DNA from: Arthrobacter crystallopoietes
GTDB lineage: Bacteria; Actinomycetota; Actinomycetes; Actinomycetales; Micrococcaceae
Direction: 5' to 3'
Length of the DNA: 64,000 nucleotides
NCBI RefSeq assembly: GCF_017603825.1
Contig: NZ_CP072014.1
Coordinates: 1,984,001-2,048,000 of the forward strand
Shown: positions 51,858-60,907 of the stretch, in pieces
How the letters are laid out: each line of letters starts with the position of its first letter
Numbering within the stretch: the stretch's first letter is position 1
Notes under the pieces: generated by a model
Told to the model about the DNA's origin: nothing
Database searches by the model: none
What the model saw: the letters and a program-made list of their open reading frames with translations, nothing else
Position numbers and translations under genes: made by a program

Positions 51858-52374
51858 CGGACTCCTCATCGAATCTAATGGAGCACGCCTTAAGGCGATG
51901 CGGGAAGGGGAGGGGAGGGAAGGCGCCGGCACGGCGGGGCTTATGGCGCGCAGGGCCGGCGGAGCCGCGGCAGGGCTGGGATGGCTTCCCGCCGCGAGCG
52001 TACCTAGTGTTGCGACGAAAAGATCGGATGGCAAGCTAGCTGGTCTTAATTCCTGACCGGCCGTTCATTTGGACGGGTACCCTTGAAAAACGAAGGTCAG
52101 GTCTATTAATCTTCCCGGCCTCTGCTCTGCCCATACTTGCCGTCATCAGGGCGCTGCTGCGCATCGTCCCTCGTCCGACGGGCCGTACAAAGCCAGGTGG
52201 GATAGCCACAACAGGCTGCTTGTGATGGTTCCATGGCAACAGCTGGCAGAAAGCGCCATATCATTGGCCATTTCCCCCACTGTGAGCTGAATCATGGTTC
52301 GAGCTTCCGCTGACGCTCCGGCAGGTCCAGACTTTGAAAGAAGCTGAAAACCTTGCGTATTGGAGTAAGTAGGA
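51858..52374. other. 517-nt divergent intergenic region
   Basis: It separates the penicillin acylase and amidase genes and should hold both promoters. An inverted repeat, CCTGACC (52052) and GGTCAGG (52095), is present with wide spacing. Open frames here are short or antisense to the amidase and lack ribosome sites. I see no recognised RNA or protein. Confidence 0.5.
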
Positions 52375-53814
52375 ATGACCGAAATATTGGAGCTGACCGC
52401 AGCCAAGCTGGTGGAGGGTATTCGCCGCCGGGACTTTTCCGCACGCGAGGCCGTTGCCGCGCATCTGGCGCGGATCGACGAAGTGAATCCGGCGATTAAT
52501 GCCGTCGTCACCCTCGATCCTGAGGCTGCGTTCGCCGCTGCGGACGCGGCCGACCGGCTGACCGTCAGCGGGGTGGACCTGCCACCGCTGCACGGGCTGC
52601 CGATGACGCATAAGGACACGCACCGGACCAAGGGGATGCGGACGACGCAGGGGTCGCTGATCTTCAAGGACGACGTGCCCGACGAGGACGACCTCATCGT
52701 GGCACGGCTGCGGGCGGCCGGAGTGGTGGCTACGGGTAAGACGAACGTTCCCGAATTCGGCGCCGGTTCACACACCTTTAACGAGGTATTCGGCACCACC
52801 ACCAACCCGTACGCGCCGTCCCGCAGCGCTGGGGGTTCGTCCGGCGGTGTGGCTGCCGCCATAGCCGCCGGCATCCAGCCCTTGGGTGAAGGCTCGGATA
52901 TGGGCGGGTCGCTGAGGATTCCGGCCTCCTTCTGCAATGTGGCCGGATTCCGGCCCTCGTACGGCGTTATCCCGATGCCCGCGCCGAACAATGCCTGGGC
53001 ATGGCTGGGCCGGACCGGTCCCATGGCCAGGGAGATTTCGGATATCGCGCTGTTTATGTCCGCAGTGGCCGGACCGTCGCGCAAACTGCCGACTCCGGCA
53101 CCGCTGGACGGGAAGGCGTTCGCGGGTGTTTTCGACGGCGACCTTCGTGGCGTCCGAATCGGCTGGAGCCCGGATTTCGGCATCGGCATCCCGGTGGAAC
53201 CGGCAGTACTGGAGGTGCTTCAGCGCCAGTTGCGGGTCTTCGAGGAGGCCGGGGCGATCGTGGAAGAGGCCACACCGGACTTCTCCGAAGCGGACCAGGT
53301 CTTCCAAGCCACCAGGGCGACGGACTTTGCCGCAGAGCTGGGACCGCTTGTGCGCAGCCACCGGGATTTGATCAAGCCGGAAGTGATTTGGAATGTAGAG
53401 CTTGGCTGGTCGCTCAGCGCCCAGGACCTGATCGAAGCGACTGCGGCGCGGACGCGGCTGGAAGCTTCCGTGCAGAACTTCTTCGGGCGATACGACCTGT
53501 TCCTGAGCCCGGCGGCCCAGGTGCTGCCGTTCGACGCCACGATGCGCTACCCCGGTGAGGTGGCCGGTGTGAAGTCCCGGACCTATCTGGACTGGATGCG
53601 TTCGGCATGCGTCCTGTCTGCTACCGGCCTGCCCGTGCTGGCGGTCCCTGCCGGCTTTACCGCCGAGGGTCTCCCGGTTGGCTTCCAAATTGCCGCGAAC
53701 CACTATCAGGACATGGCCCTGCTGCGCCAGGCCAAAGCATTCGAGGATCGGACGCGCTGCGTGGACCGTCGGCCGGAGCCGAGCCGGCCTGCGGCTTCCC
53801 CTGCGACTTCCTGA
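52375..53814 (+). CDS. Amidase-signature-family enzyme
   Basis: This 479-aa amidase has the Ser-cisSer-Lys triad: Lys in THKDT (about residue 80), cis-Ser and nucleophile Ser in RSAGGSSGGVAAAIAAG and SDMGGSLRIPASFCNVAGFRPS. Substrate range in the family is wide (aliphatic and aryl amides, amidated peptides). It has no signal peptide. The gene is divergent from a penicillin acylase gene and convergent with an AsnC regulator. The last 20 residues are Arg/Pro-rich and not conserved, which may be a lineage-specific tail. GGAGTAAGTAGGA precedes the ATG. Confidence 0.9.
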   Translation: MTEILELTAAKLVEGIRRRDFSAREAVAAHLARIDEVNPAINAVVTLDPEAAFAAADAADRLTVSGVDLPPLHGLPMTHKDTHRTKGMRTTQGSLIFKDDVPDEDDLIVARLRAAGVVATGKTNVPEFGAGSHTFNEVFGTTTNPYAPSRSAGGSSGGVAAAIAAGIQPLGEGSDMGGSLRIPASFCNVAGFRPSYGVIPMPAPNNAWAWLGRTGPMAREISDIALFMSAVAGPSRKLPTPAPLDGKAFAGVFDGDLRGVRIGWSPDFGIGIPVEPAVLEVLQRQLRVFEEAGAIVEEATPDFSEADQVFQATRATDFAAELGPLVRSHRDLIKPEVIWNVELGWSLSAQDLIEATAARTRLEASVQNFFGRYDLFLSPAAQVLPFDATMRYPGEVAGVKSRTYLDWMRSACVLSATGLPVLAVPAGFTAEGLPVGFQIAANHYQDMALLRQAKAFEDRTRCVDRRPEPSRPAASPATS

Positions 53815-53821
53815 CAGTGCC

Positions 53822-53852
53822 GGCAGCTGTGGCCGCCGTTGCCACAGCTGCC
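53822..53852. terminator. 12-bp terminator hairpin between convergent genes
   Basis: GGCAGCTGTGGC and GCCACAGCTGCC form a perfect stem with a 7-nt loop, 7 nt after the amidase stop and 35 nt from the AsnC regulator stop. It probably acts in both directions. Confidence 0.65.
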
Positions 53853-53887
53853 AGGGCCTGCAGCCGGCTTGGGTAGACGTTGCCTAG

Positions 53888-54868
53888 TCAGGGTGCGGGC
53901 AGGAGCCGGCCGCCGCGTTTACGCGCCTGCAAAAGCATGGTCGTCTCGATTCTGTCGGCCTCGGCAGCCCACGGCGAATCGGTTGTGAAACGGTAGAGCT
54001 CTTCCTGATCGCTGACCGTCACATCCGCTACCAGTTGGCGGTCCCCGGCGACTGCGGCCGCATACCGGACCGCGGGTTCCCTGCCCAGGGCGCGGCCGAT
54101 CGCATCGACTTTGCCGGGCGCAGCCTTTATCCAGAGGAACGCCTCGAGGGGCAGTCCCAGCGAAGCGGGCTCAACGATGGCACGGATGCTGACTAAATTA
54201 TTGCGCAGCAGCCACTCGCTTCGGCGCCTGGCTGTCGTTTCCGAAACTCCGGCGCGGCGTGCCAAGGCTTCCAAGCTGGAACGGCCGTCTTCGACCAACG
54301 CGTCCAGCAGACGCAGGTCCTGGCCCGACAGCGGGGAGGGCACCGCCGACTGCAGCGGACGCAGGGCATGGTTCGCGGTGAAGTCGACGGTGAGGTCGGA
54401 CCGTAGGGCCATGCTTTCGGCGTCGGTCAGCACACCGGAGTTCCATCCTCGGATGGATCGGAAATAGCGCAACACGGGGTAGCTGGCGGCCCGCAGCAAT
54501 CCCACGGTGGACGGTACCTCAGTGGCCAAGATGTTACTGACCTCCTGCGGATCCATCAACAGTTCGGCCACGCAGTCCGCCCCGCCCGTCATGAGGTAGC
54601 TGAAAGTGGAATCACGGCGCTGCGCGAGAGCCTCGGCCGCAGCCCGGCTCGTGCCAGGCATGCACTCAAGGCGCAGCAGGGCCGACGATTGCCGGGTCCG
54701 CAGCCCAACGACGGCGACCTCGCCGGCCGCCAGCAGGTCAGAGCCGCGGCGGGCGACCGTGCGTTCCGGCTCGCCTAGCACGGCGGCAATTTTTCGCCAG
54801 GGCGCCCGGCCGTCCACCATCAGGGCCGCGGCTATGCGCTGCTCGAGTTCGTCCAGAATGCGCGGCAT
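53888..54868 (-). CDS. Lrp/AsnC-family regulator with two tandem units
   Basis: This 326-aa regulator has the same two-unit layout as the gene at 33794: LEQRIAAALMVDGRAPWRKIAAVLGEPERTVARR, then DLRLLDALVEDGRSSLEALARRAGVSETTARRR, each followed by an AsnC ligand segment. The first units share WRKIA-VL-EPERTVARRGS-LL with the other paralogue. The ATG at 54868 has AAGGAG about 11 nt upstream; the frame is open further but without a site. It lies 82 nt downstream of the AccDA gene and may be the last gene of the malonate-type operon, or have its own promoter. Confidence 0.9.
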   Translation of the reverse strand: MPRILDELEQRIAAALMVDGRAPWRKIAAVLGEPERTVARRGSDLLAAGEVAVVGLRTRQSSALLRLECMPGTSRAAAEALAQRRDSTFSYLMTGGADCVAELLMDPQEVSNILATEVPSTVGLLRAASYPVLRYFRSIRGWNSGVLTDAESMALRSDLTVDFTANHALRPLQSAVPSPLSGQDLRLLDALVEDGRSSLEALARRAGVSETTARRRSEWLLRNNLVSIRAIVEPASLGLPLEAFLWIKAAPGKVDAIGRALGREPAVRYAAAVAGDRQLVADVTVSDQEELYRFTTDSPWAAEADRIETTMLLQARKRGGRLLPAP

Positions 54869-54950
54869 CGACTGGATTCTCCTTGCTGTTATCGGATGCT
54901 GCCCCGATCCTATGCCGGAGTAACCTGGAAGCCGTCGATCCGCGCCTGAC

Positions 54951-56456
54951 TCAGCACCCAAGCTGCCGGAATTTCTCCCAGCGTCGCTCCACGCGTTCGG
55001 CCATGGGGATGCTGGCGGCGGCGCACAGTTCATATTCGATAGCACGCGCCATCCGACGGCAGAAGTCCTTCGGTTCGACCGCGGCATCGGGGCGTTCGTC
55101 CACGATATGGTCCACCAAGCCATTGCCGTACAAGGAAGTAACGTTGACTCCTTGCTGAACCGAGATTGACGGCGCGTATTCGGTGGTGCGGTGCAGGATG
55201 GCGCTGGCGCCTTCGGGCGGCAGCGGCGACAGCCAGGCATGGTGGGCGGCGATGACCCGGTCCGCTGGCAACAAGGCGAGGGCGCCGCCGCCGGCACCCT
55301 GGCCGAGCAGTACCGATACGCTGGGGGATTGCAGTCCGACCAGATCCTGCAGCGATCGGGCGATTTCTCCAGCCAGTCCGCCTTCCTCTGCTTCTTTGGA
55401 CAGGGCGGCGCCTGCGGTATCGATGACCGTCAGCAGGGGCAGGCCGAGCTCTTCGGCCAGCTTCATGCCTCGGCGGGCCTCGCGCAGCGATCCCGGTCCC
55501 ATGGCGGGAGCGCTCGGATCCCGCGGTCGTTCGTGGCCGAGCACCACGCACGACTGTCCGCCAAAGCGGGCCAGCGCGAGCAACAGTCCGGGGTCGTTCT
55601 CGCCCTGTCCCGTCCCATTCAGCGGTAATGCATCATCAGCGCCTGCAGCCAGCAACCAGCGCAGGTCCGGCCGGCGGGAGTTCCGGGAGATTTGGATCGA
55701 TGTCCAGGCGTCTGCGCCGGCGGGCCGCGTTTCAAGGGTTTCCGGCTCCGGAACAGGATCGACCGATCCCGGCAGCAGGATGTTCAACGCCCGGTCCAGG
55801 ATTTCCGCTAGTTCCTGCGGCGGAGCGACCGCGTCGATCAGCCCCTTGTGGAAGAGGTTTTCGGAAACCTGCACGCCTGCCGGGAACGGTTCGCCGTTCA
55901 GCGCCTCGAATACCCGAGGACCGAGGAACCCGAGGAGCGCACCCGGCTCGGCGACTGTCACATGGCCCAGTGAGCCCCAGGACGCCATCACCCCTCCCGT
56001 GGTGGGGTGGCGTAGATAGACCAGGTAGGGCAAGCCTTCCTGCCGATGGCGGTGCACCGCCGCCGTGATCTTGACCATCGCGAGGAAAGCGAGAGTTCCT
56101 TCCTGCATGCGGGTGCCTCCGGAGGCAGGGCCGGCGAGCAGCGGAAGACGTTCAGCCGTGGCCCGTTCCATCGCGGCGGTGATTCGCTCCGCGGCGGCTT
56201 GCCCGATCGAGCCGGCCAGGAAGGTGAACTCCGAGACGATCACGGCCACCCGCCGGCCACGGATCAGCCCCTCCCCGGTCAGGATGGACTCGTCCGTTCC
56301 GCTCTTCCGGGCGGCGGCATCCAGTTCCTGTCGGTATTTCCCGTCCGCCGCAGGTTGCGCCGGCGGTGTATCCCAGGATCTGAAGGAGCCCGGATCCAAA
56401 ACGGTGTCAAGAAGTTCGACGGCGTTCAGGTGGCGTGCCTGTTGCAACGTCTGCAT
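54951..56456 (-). CDS. Fused AccD-AccA-like carboxyltransferase
   Basis: This 501-aa protein joins an AccD-like crotonase-fold half (residues about 25-240: VIVSEFTFLAGSIGQAAAERI, SGGTRMQEGTLAFLAMVKI, HPTTGGVMASWGSLGHV) to an AccA-like half (about 260-500: VIDTAGAALSKEAEEGG, VLLGQGAGGGALALLPADRVIA). The N-terminal zinc ribbon of bacterial AccD is missing. It may act as the carboxyltransferase of a malonyl-CoA decarboxylase, like MdcD-MdcE of malonate decarboxylase, or as acetyl-CoA carboxylase with BCCP made elsewhere. The start lies 1 nt past the CoA-transferase stop, so translation is coupled. Confidence 0.82.
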   Translation of the reverse strand: MQTLQQARHLNAVELLDTVLDPGSFRSWDTPPAQPAADGKYRQELDAAARKSGTDESILTGEGLIRGRRVAVIVSEFTFLAGSIGQAAAERITAAMERATAERLPLLAGPASGGTRMQEGTLAFLAMVKITAAVHRHRQEGLPYLVYLRHPTTGGVMASWGSLGHVTVAEPGALLGFLGPRVFEALNGEPFPAGVQVSENLFHKGLIDAVAPPQELAEILDRALNILLPGSVDPVPEPETLETRPAGADAWTSIQISRNSRRPDLRWLLAAGADDALPLNGTGQGENDPGLLLALARFGGQSCVVLGHERPRDPSAPAMGPGSLREARRGMKLAEELGLPLLTVIDTAGAALSKEAEEGGLAGEIARSLQDLVGLQSPSVSVLLGQGAGGGALALLPADRVIAAHHAWLSPLPPEGASAILHRTTEYAPSISVQQGVNVTSLYGNGLVDHIVDERPDAAVEPKDFCRRMARAIEYELCAAASIPMAERVERRWEKFRQLGC

Positions 56457-56457
56457 C

Positions 56458-57693
56458 TCAATTCGCCTCTTCTTCGCCGGCGAGCCAGGCCCGGATAGTT
56501 TTACCGTCTGCATCCAGCATCGGTGGGGCCTGATGGGTCCTGCGGGTGGTTTCCTCGGCGCTGGCCGGGTTGAAGAACCGCAGCGGCGGTCCCGGAAGAG
56601 TCACCTTGCCCAGGACCTGATGCTCGACGTCGACGAGCAGGCCTTGGGACTTGACCTGGTCCCAGGCGTAGACCTCGTCCAGGCTGCGCACCTTGCCCGC
56701 AGGGATCCCGGCGTCGTCCAGTTTCTTCAGCAACGTTGCCGCGTCATAGGTGGCGAAAGCGCCTTCCACCTCCTGGATGAGGAGGGACCTGTTGTTGACC
56801 CGGTCCGCGTTGGTGGCGAATTCCGGGCGCGAGCCGTCGACATCGAAGGCTTTGCTGAAAGCGGCCCACAGTTTTTCGCTGCCCACACTGATCTGGACCT
56901 TGCCGCCACGGCAACTGAACAATCCGTAGGGTGCGATGGAGGGGTGGTGGTTGCCTTGCGCCTGGGGCACTTCTCCGGCCACCGTGGCCCGGGTGCCTTG
57001 GAAAGCATGGACTCCCACCATCGCCGCGAGCAAGGACGTGCGGACCACCTGTCCGCGTCCGGTACGTTCGCGTTCCATCAGAGCGGCCAGCGCGCCGTAG
57101 GCACCGTACATACCGGAGAGCAGATCCGCGATCGGTACGCCCACGCGCTGCGGGTCATCTGGTCCGGAGCCGGTCAGGGACATCAGGCCGGCTTCGCCCT
57201 GCAGGATCTGGTCGTAGCCACTGCGGTGCGACTCAGGGCCGTCGTGCCCGAACCCGGTAATCGAGAGGATCACCAGTCCGGGGTTGCGTTCGTGCAGCCG
57301 GGCGGCGTCGAAGCCCAGCCGGTCGAGTACGCCTGGGCGGAAGTTTTCGATCAGCACGTCCGCACGCCGGATGAGTTCGGTGAGGACTTCTTTGCCGTCG
57401 TCGCTCTTCAGGTCCAGTGCAATGGATTCCTTGTTCCGATTACAGGACAGAAAGTACGTGGCCTGTGCGTTATCCTCCGGTCCGACGAAGGGCGGGCCCC
57501 AGCCGCGGGTGTCATCCCCGTGGCCCGGGTTCTCCACTTTGATGACGCGGGCGCCCAGATCGGCCATCATCATGCCGGCATGCGGGCCCGCCAGTGCACG
57601 GCTGAGGTCAACTACGGTAAATCCAGTCAGTGGCCCCGCCGTTTCGGTTGCGTCCAGGGATGTCCCGGTGCGATGGTCGGTTGCAATGCTCAT
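56458..57693 (-). CDS. Class III (CaiB/BaiF) CoA-transferase
   Basis: This 411-aa enzyme has family markers FTVVDLSRALAGPHAGMMMADLGARVIKVENPGHGDDTRGWGPP, then VLIENFRPGVLDRLGF and the catalytic-Asp segment SGYDQILQGEAGLMSLTG. Such enzymes move CoA between carboxylic acids, for example malonate, succinate, oxalate or carnitine. AAAGGAATCGAT precedes the ATG. It is located between the MatC carrier and the AccDA gene, so malonate (as malonyl-CoA) is the simplest substrate guess. Confidence 0.9.
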   Translation of the reverse strand: MSIATDHRTGTSLDATETAGPLTGFTVVDLSRALAGPHAGMMMADLGARVIKVENPGHGDDTRGWGPPFVGPEDNAQATYFLSCNRNKESIALDLKSDDGKEVLTELIRRADVLIENFRPGVLDRLGFDAARLHERNPGLVILSITGFGHDGPESHRSGYDQILQGEAGLMSLTGSGPDDPQRVGVPIADLLSGMYGAYGALAALMERERTGRGQVVRTSLLAAMVGVHAFQGTRATVAGEVPQAQGNHHPSIAPYGLFSCRGGKVQISVGSEKLWAAFSKAFDVDGSRPEFATNADRVNNRSLLIQEVEGAFATYDAATLLKKLDDAGIPAGKVRSLDEVYAWDQVKSQGLLVDVEHQVLGKVTLPGPPLRFFNPASAEETTRRTHQAPPMLDADGKTIRAWLAGEEEAN

Positions 57694-57736
57694 ATCGATT
57701 CCTTTGGTGTGGATCTGCAGTTGGAGGGTCGGCGGG

Positions 57737-59095
57737 TCACAGCCAGCCGGGCAGTACCAAGGTCAACCAGGCCAGGACGGGCCCGGCCACCACGACGATG
57801 CCGCCGTAGCCCAGGATCTGCTTGTAGAAACGGTCTTTGTCGGTGCCTTCCGGTGCGTTGGCCAGCACCAGGGCTCCGTTGGTTGAGAACGGCGAGACGT
57901 CGACAATCGTGGAGGCGACTGCCAGGGCGCAGACCACGCCGACGGCGCTGATCTCGCCGGAGTCGAGGAACGGGATGGCCAGCGGGATCAGTGCGGCCAG
58001 GATGGCCGTGGAGGAGGCAAAGGCGGAGACGACGGCACCGATGTAGCAGATCAGCAACGCAGCCAGCAGCGGAACACCCAGGTTGGCGACGCCGTCCGAA
58101 ACGTAGTCGATTGTGCCGGCTTCTTGCAGCACGCCGACGAAGGTCAGCATGCCGCAGATCAGCAGTACGGTTGACCAGCTGATCTTGTTGACAGCGCCTT
58201 TCTGGGCCTTCGGTGACACGAGCGCGAGGACCACGGCGATGGTGATGGAGACGAATCCGACGTCGACTTTGAAGCCCAGGGCCACGACGGCGAGTACGAT
58301 CAGGCCTGCAATGGTCAGCAGCTGCGGCAGGCGCTCGCCGGACGGCTTGGAGGAGCCGTCGCCTGCAGGATCCCGTGGCCCATAGGTGCCGCTGCCGGCT
58401 CCCTTGAATGTGACGTCGCTGGCCCTGTTGCCGACGCTCACAGACATCCGTGCCTCAGCTACCTGCTCGACGAACTGTCCCACCCTTGTCATGGACAGGC
58501 TGCGGCCACCGAGCACGAGGAAGAGCACCAAAGCAATCACCAGGTTGAAAGCGAAGCTCGTCAGGAACAGGGCTGTGGGGCTGAAGGCAAAGCCGGCGTC
58601 CGTAATGAGCCCGTTGACGATAACCCCGTAGACGGCAATGGGGGAGAAGCCTCCGGCCTGCGCGCCATGGACTACCAGCATGCCCATCATGAGCGGGTTG
58701 ATCTTGTATTTGGCAGCGAAGCCGAGAGCGATCGGGGCCATAATGGCCACCGCAGCAGGGCCCAGCGCGCCGACCGCTGTGATCGCGGCCGTGATGATGA
58801 ACATGACCCACGGGATGAGGGCAATTCTGTTGTCGACGAGCTTCACTGCCCGACTGATCAACAAATCGATGGTGCCGTTGTTCTGCGCAATAGCGAACAG
58901 GTAGGTGACGCCTACCAGCGTCAGGAAAAGGCCGCCGGGGAAGTTGGCCAAAATGGTGTCGGTGTCCATCCCCAGGAAGACGGCTCCGAGCAGAAAGGCG
59001 CCGACGAAGGCGAGTGCGCCCATGTTGATGGGCAGGACCGTGGCGATCAGGAACATCGCCGCCAGAACGATGATTGATAAGACGGGAGCGGACAT
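57737..59095 (-). CDS. MatC-type dicarboxylate (malonate) carrier
   Basis: This 452-aa membrane protein has about eleven helices. The N-terminal region matches the MatC_N family: PVLSIIVLAAMFLIATVLPINMGALAFVGAFLLG, then VGALGPAAVAIMAPIALGFAAKYKINPLMMGMLVVHGAQAGGFSPIAVYG. MatC of rhizobia imports malonate. It also resembles the ion-transporter superfamily (arsenite/Na carriers). The ATG at 59095 has GGAGG upstream. It is first in the operon with CoA-transferase and AccDA genes and divergent from a GntR regulator. Confidence 0.88.
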   Translation of the reverse strand: MSAPVLSIIVLAAMFLIATVLPINMGALAFVGAFLLGAVFLGMDTDTILANFPGGLFLTLVGVTYLFAIAQNNGTIDLLISRAVKLVDNRIALIPWVMFIITAAITAVGALGPAAVAIMAPIALGFAAKYKINPLMMGMLVVHGAQAGGFSPIAVYGVIVNGLITDAGFAFSPTALFLTSFAFNLVIALVLFLVLGGRSLSMTRVGQFVEQVAEARMSVSVGNRASDVTFKGAGSGTYGPRDPAGDGSSKPSGERLPQLLTIAGLIVLAVVALGFKVDVGFVSITIAVVLALVSPKAQKGAVNKISWSTVLLICGMLTFVGVLQEAGTIDYVSDGVANLGVPLLAALLICYIGAVVSAFASSTAILAALIPLAIPFLDSGEISAVGVVCALAVASTIVDVSPFSTNGALVLANAPEGTDKDRFYKQILGYGGIVVVAGPVLAWLTLVLPGWL

Positions 59096-59130
59096 CGGCG
59101 TTCCTCCAGAAGATTTAATAGTGAAGTGGG

Positions 59131-59146
59131 TCACTGGCTCACTGGC
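59131..59146. repeat. 8-bp tandem repeat in the matC/GntR intergenic region
   Basis: TCACTGGC occurs twice in direct succession. On the minus strand it covers the expected -35 of a promoter whose -10 may be TATTAA. It could be the GntR binding region. Confidence 0.35.
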
Positions 59147-59219
59147 CTAGCCTCCTAGACACTGAGTCTCTTGTCAATAGGTGTACTGTGGAGGCAATTC
59201 CGATGAGGGGAGGAACGGT

Positions 59220-59918
59220 ATGGCTGGAAAGCCTGCTTCACTCTTGGGCCGCGTGGCTCGGCCAAGGCTCTATGAGCAGTTGATGAAGCAAATCCTGAGT
59301 TACGTTGAGTCCGAGCAGTTGGGGCCGGGTGATCACCTTCCGGCTGAGCGTGACTTGGCTGAACAGCTCGGAGTCTCGCGAGCCACCCTGGCGCAGGCGC
59401 TCGTGGCTCTGGAGGTACTCGGCGTGATCAGCGTCCAGCACGGCACGGGCGCGGTGCTGGTCTACCGGCCCAGCATTGCCACCGTGCTCCGGGACTTACG
59501 TGAGCATCAGAACCGCCTGCCGGAAATCGTTGAAGCGCGCAGCACCCTGGAGGTGAAGCTTGCCGCCTTAGCAGCAACGAGACGGACGGACGAAGATCTG
59601 GCCGGCATTGAGAAAGCCCTGAGCGTCATGGAAGACGAAGTCGGCAAGGGCGACCGGGGCGCCCACGGAGATGAGCTTTTCCACCAGGCAGTCACGGAGG
59701 CCGCGCACTCGCCGGTGCTTGCGCAGCTGATGACCTTCATCGCCGAAATGGTCCTCGAAACCCGCCTTGAATCATTGGGGCAGCCTGGCCGCCCTGAGCA
59801 GTCGTTGGCATCCCACCGCAAGATCGCCGATGCCATCCGGGCCCAGGACCCGGATCTGGCCGCTGCAGCGATGTTGTCCCATATCGAACTGGTCTCGGAT
59901 GTAGCCCTGCTCAAGTAA
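59220..59918 (+). CDS. GntR/FadR-family transcriptional regulator
   Basis: This 232-aa protein has a winged-helix domain (LYEQLMKQILSYVESEQLGPGDHLPAERDLAEQLGVSRATLAQAL) and an FCD domain (EARSTLEVKLAALAATRRTDEDLAGI, DELFHQAVTEAAHSPVL, SHRKIADAI). FCD ligands are often organic acids, which agrees with a dicarboxylate operon. The ATG at 59220 has GGAGG six nt upstream. It is divergent from matC (124 nt between starts) and presumably represses it until malonate or a related acid is present. Confidence 0.92.
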   Translation: MAGKPASLLGRVARPRLYEQLMKQILSYVESEQLGPGDHLPAERDLAEQLGVSRATLAQALVALEVLGVISVQHGTGAVLVYRPSIATVLRDLREHQNRLPEIVEARSTLEVKLAALAATRRTDEDLAGIEKALSVMEDEVGKGDRGAHGDELFHQAVTEAAHSPVLAQLMTFIAEMVLETRLESLGQPGRPEQSLASHRKIADAIRAQDPDLAAAAMLSHIELVSDVALLK

Positions 59919-59989
59919 GAAAGCTGGAGGCCTGACCGAGATTAGGATCTGTCCGCGCCAGCCGTCGTCGTGGTTGGATTGGGGATTTT

Positions 59990-60898
59990 TCAGTGCAGGT
60001 CGAACGCAGGCGGTTCGAAGATCCACGGCTCGGTAGGCAGCTGACCGGGCGAGAACGCCTTGAGTGCCTGCTCCAGCGGCCCGGCCGGGAGGCCGACCGA
60101 ACTCAGGACCATGTCCCGCACACTGTCCGGACCAATCCCGGCCAGGGCGAGAGTGCGCAGGGAAATGGCGCCGTCGCGCTTGGCGATCCGGCGGTGATGG
60201 GTATTCAACACCAGCGGCACATGGGCATATTGGACTGGCGTCAGACCAAGCAGGGACGCCAGGTAGGCCTGCCGGGGCGTGGAACTGAGCAGGTCATCGC
60301 CGCGGACCACCTGGTCGATGCCCTGCTCCGAGTCGTCGACGACGACGGCGAGGTTGTAGGCCGGCACGCCATCGTTGCGCAGCAGCACCAGGTCGTCGAC
60401 GACGCCGGTGTACTCGCCGTGCAACCGGTCCGTCACGGTGTATTCGGTGACTCCGGCCCGCAGCCGGAGGGCAGCGGGCCGTTCCTGCCGCCGTCGTTCG
60501 CGTTCTGAATCACTGAGGTTCCGGCAGGTTCCGGGGTAGGCGCCGGACGGGGCGTGCGGAGCGCTGGGGGCTTCGGCGATCTCCCGGCGGGTGCAGAAGC
60601 ATTCGTAGACCAGGCCTGCGTCGGCCAGGGCGGTGATGGACGCGCGGTAGAGGGGGAAGCGGTCCGTCTGGCTGAGCACGTTGCCGTCCCACGTAAGCCC
60701 GATGGCGGCCAGATCCTCCAGCACTTTGTCTTCCGCCCCGGCGCGGGCGCGGTCCAGATCCTCGATCCGCAACAGAAAATCGCGGCCGGTGCTGCGGGCG
60801 AAAAGCCAGGCGAGGATGGCGGTGCGCAGGTTTCCCACATGCAGTTCGCCCGAGGGGCTGGGGGCGAAGCGGCCGGCTCCGGCATCGATAGGAGGCAC
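59990..60898 (-). CDS. gluQ: Glutamyl-Q tRNA(Asp) synthetase
   Basis: This 302-aa truncated GluRS paralogue has HIGH-like PSGELHVGNLRTAIL, zinc ligands CFCTRRE with YPGTC, KMSKS-like IAKRDGAIS and catalytic region LLRNDGVPAYNLAVVVDDSEQGIDQVVRGDDLL. It lacks the C-terminal anticodon domain, as expected for GluQRS. The enzyme attaches glutamate to queuosine-34 of tRNA(Asp). It starts 9 nt after the LLM oxidoreductase stop and may share the TPP-riboswitch transcript. Confidence 0.92.
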   Translation of the reverse strand: MPPIDAGAGRFAPSPSGELHVGNLRTAILAWLFARSTGRDFLLRIEDLDRARAGAEDKVLEDLAAIGLTWDGNVLSQTDRFPLYRASITALADAGLVYECFCTRREIAEAPSAPHAPSGAYPGTCRNLSDSERERRRQERPAALRLRAGVTEYTVTDRLHGEYTGVVDDLVLLRNDGVPAYNLAVVVDDSEQGIDQVVRGDDLLSSTPRQAYLASLLGLTPVQYAHVPLVLNTHHRRIAKRDGAISLRTLALAGIGPDSVRDMVLSSVGLPAGPLEQALKAFSPGQLPTEPWIFEPPAFDLH

Positions 60899-60907
60899 GG
60901 GTCCAGT

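Noticed and set aside
52146-53189. 347-codon minus-strand frame opposite the amidase
   Set aside because: The translation is Ser/Ala/Arg-rich and mirrors the amidase glycine-serine region.
56065-57951. 628-codon plus-strand frame opposite AccDA and the CoA-transferase
   Set aside because: It spans the junction of two well-supported minus genes and lacks a domain.
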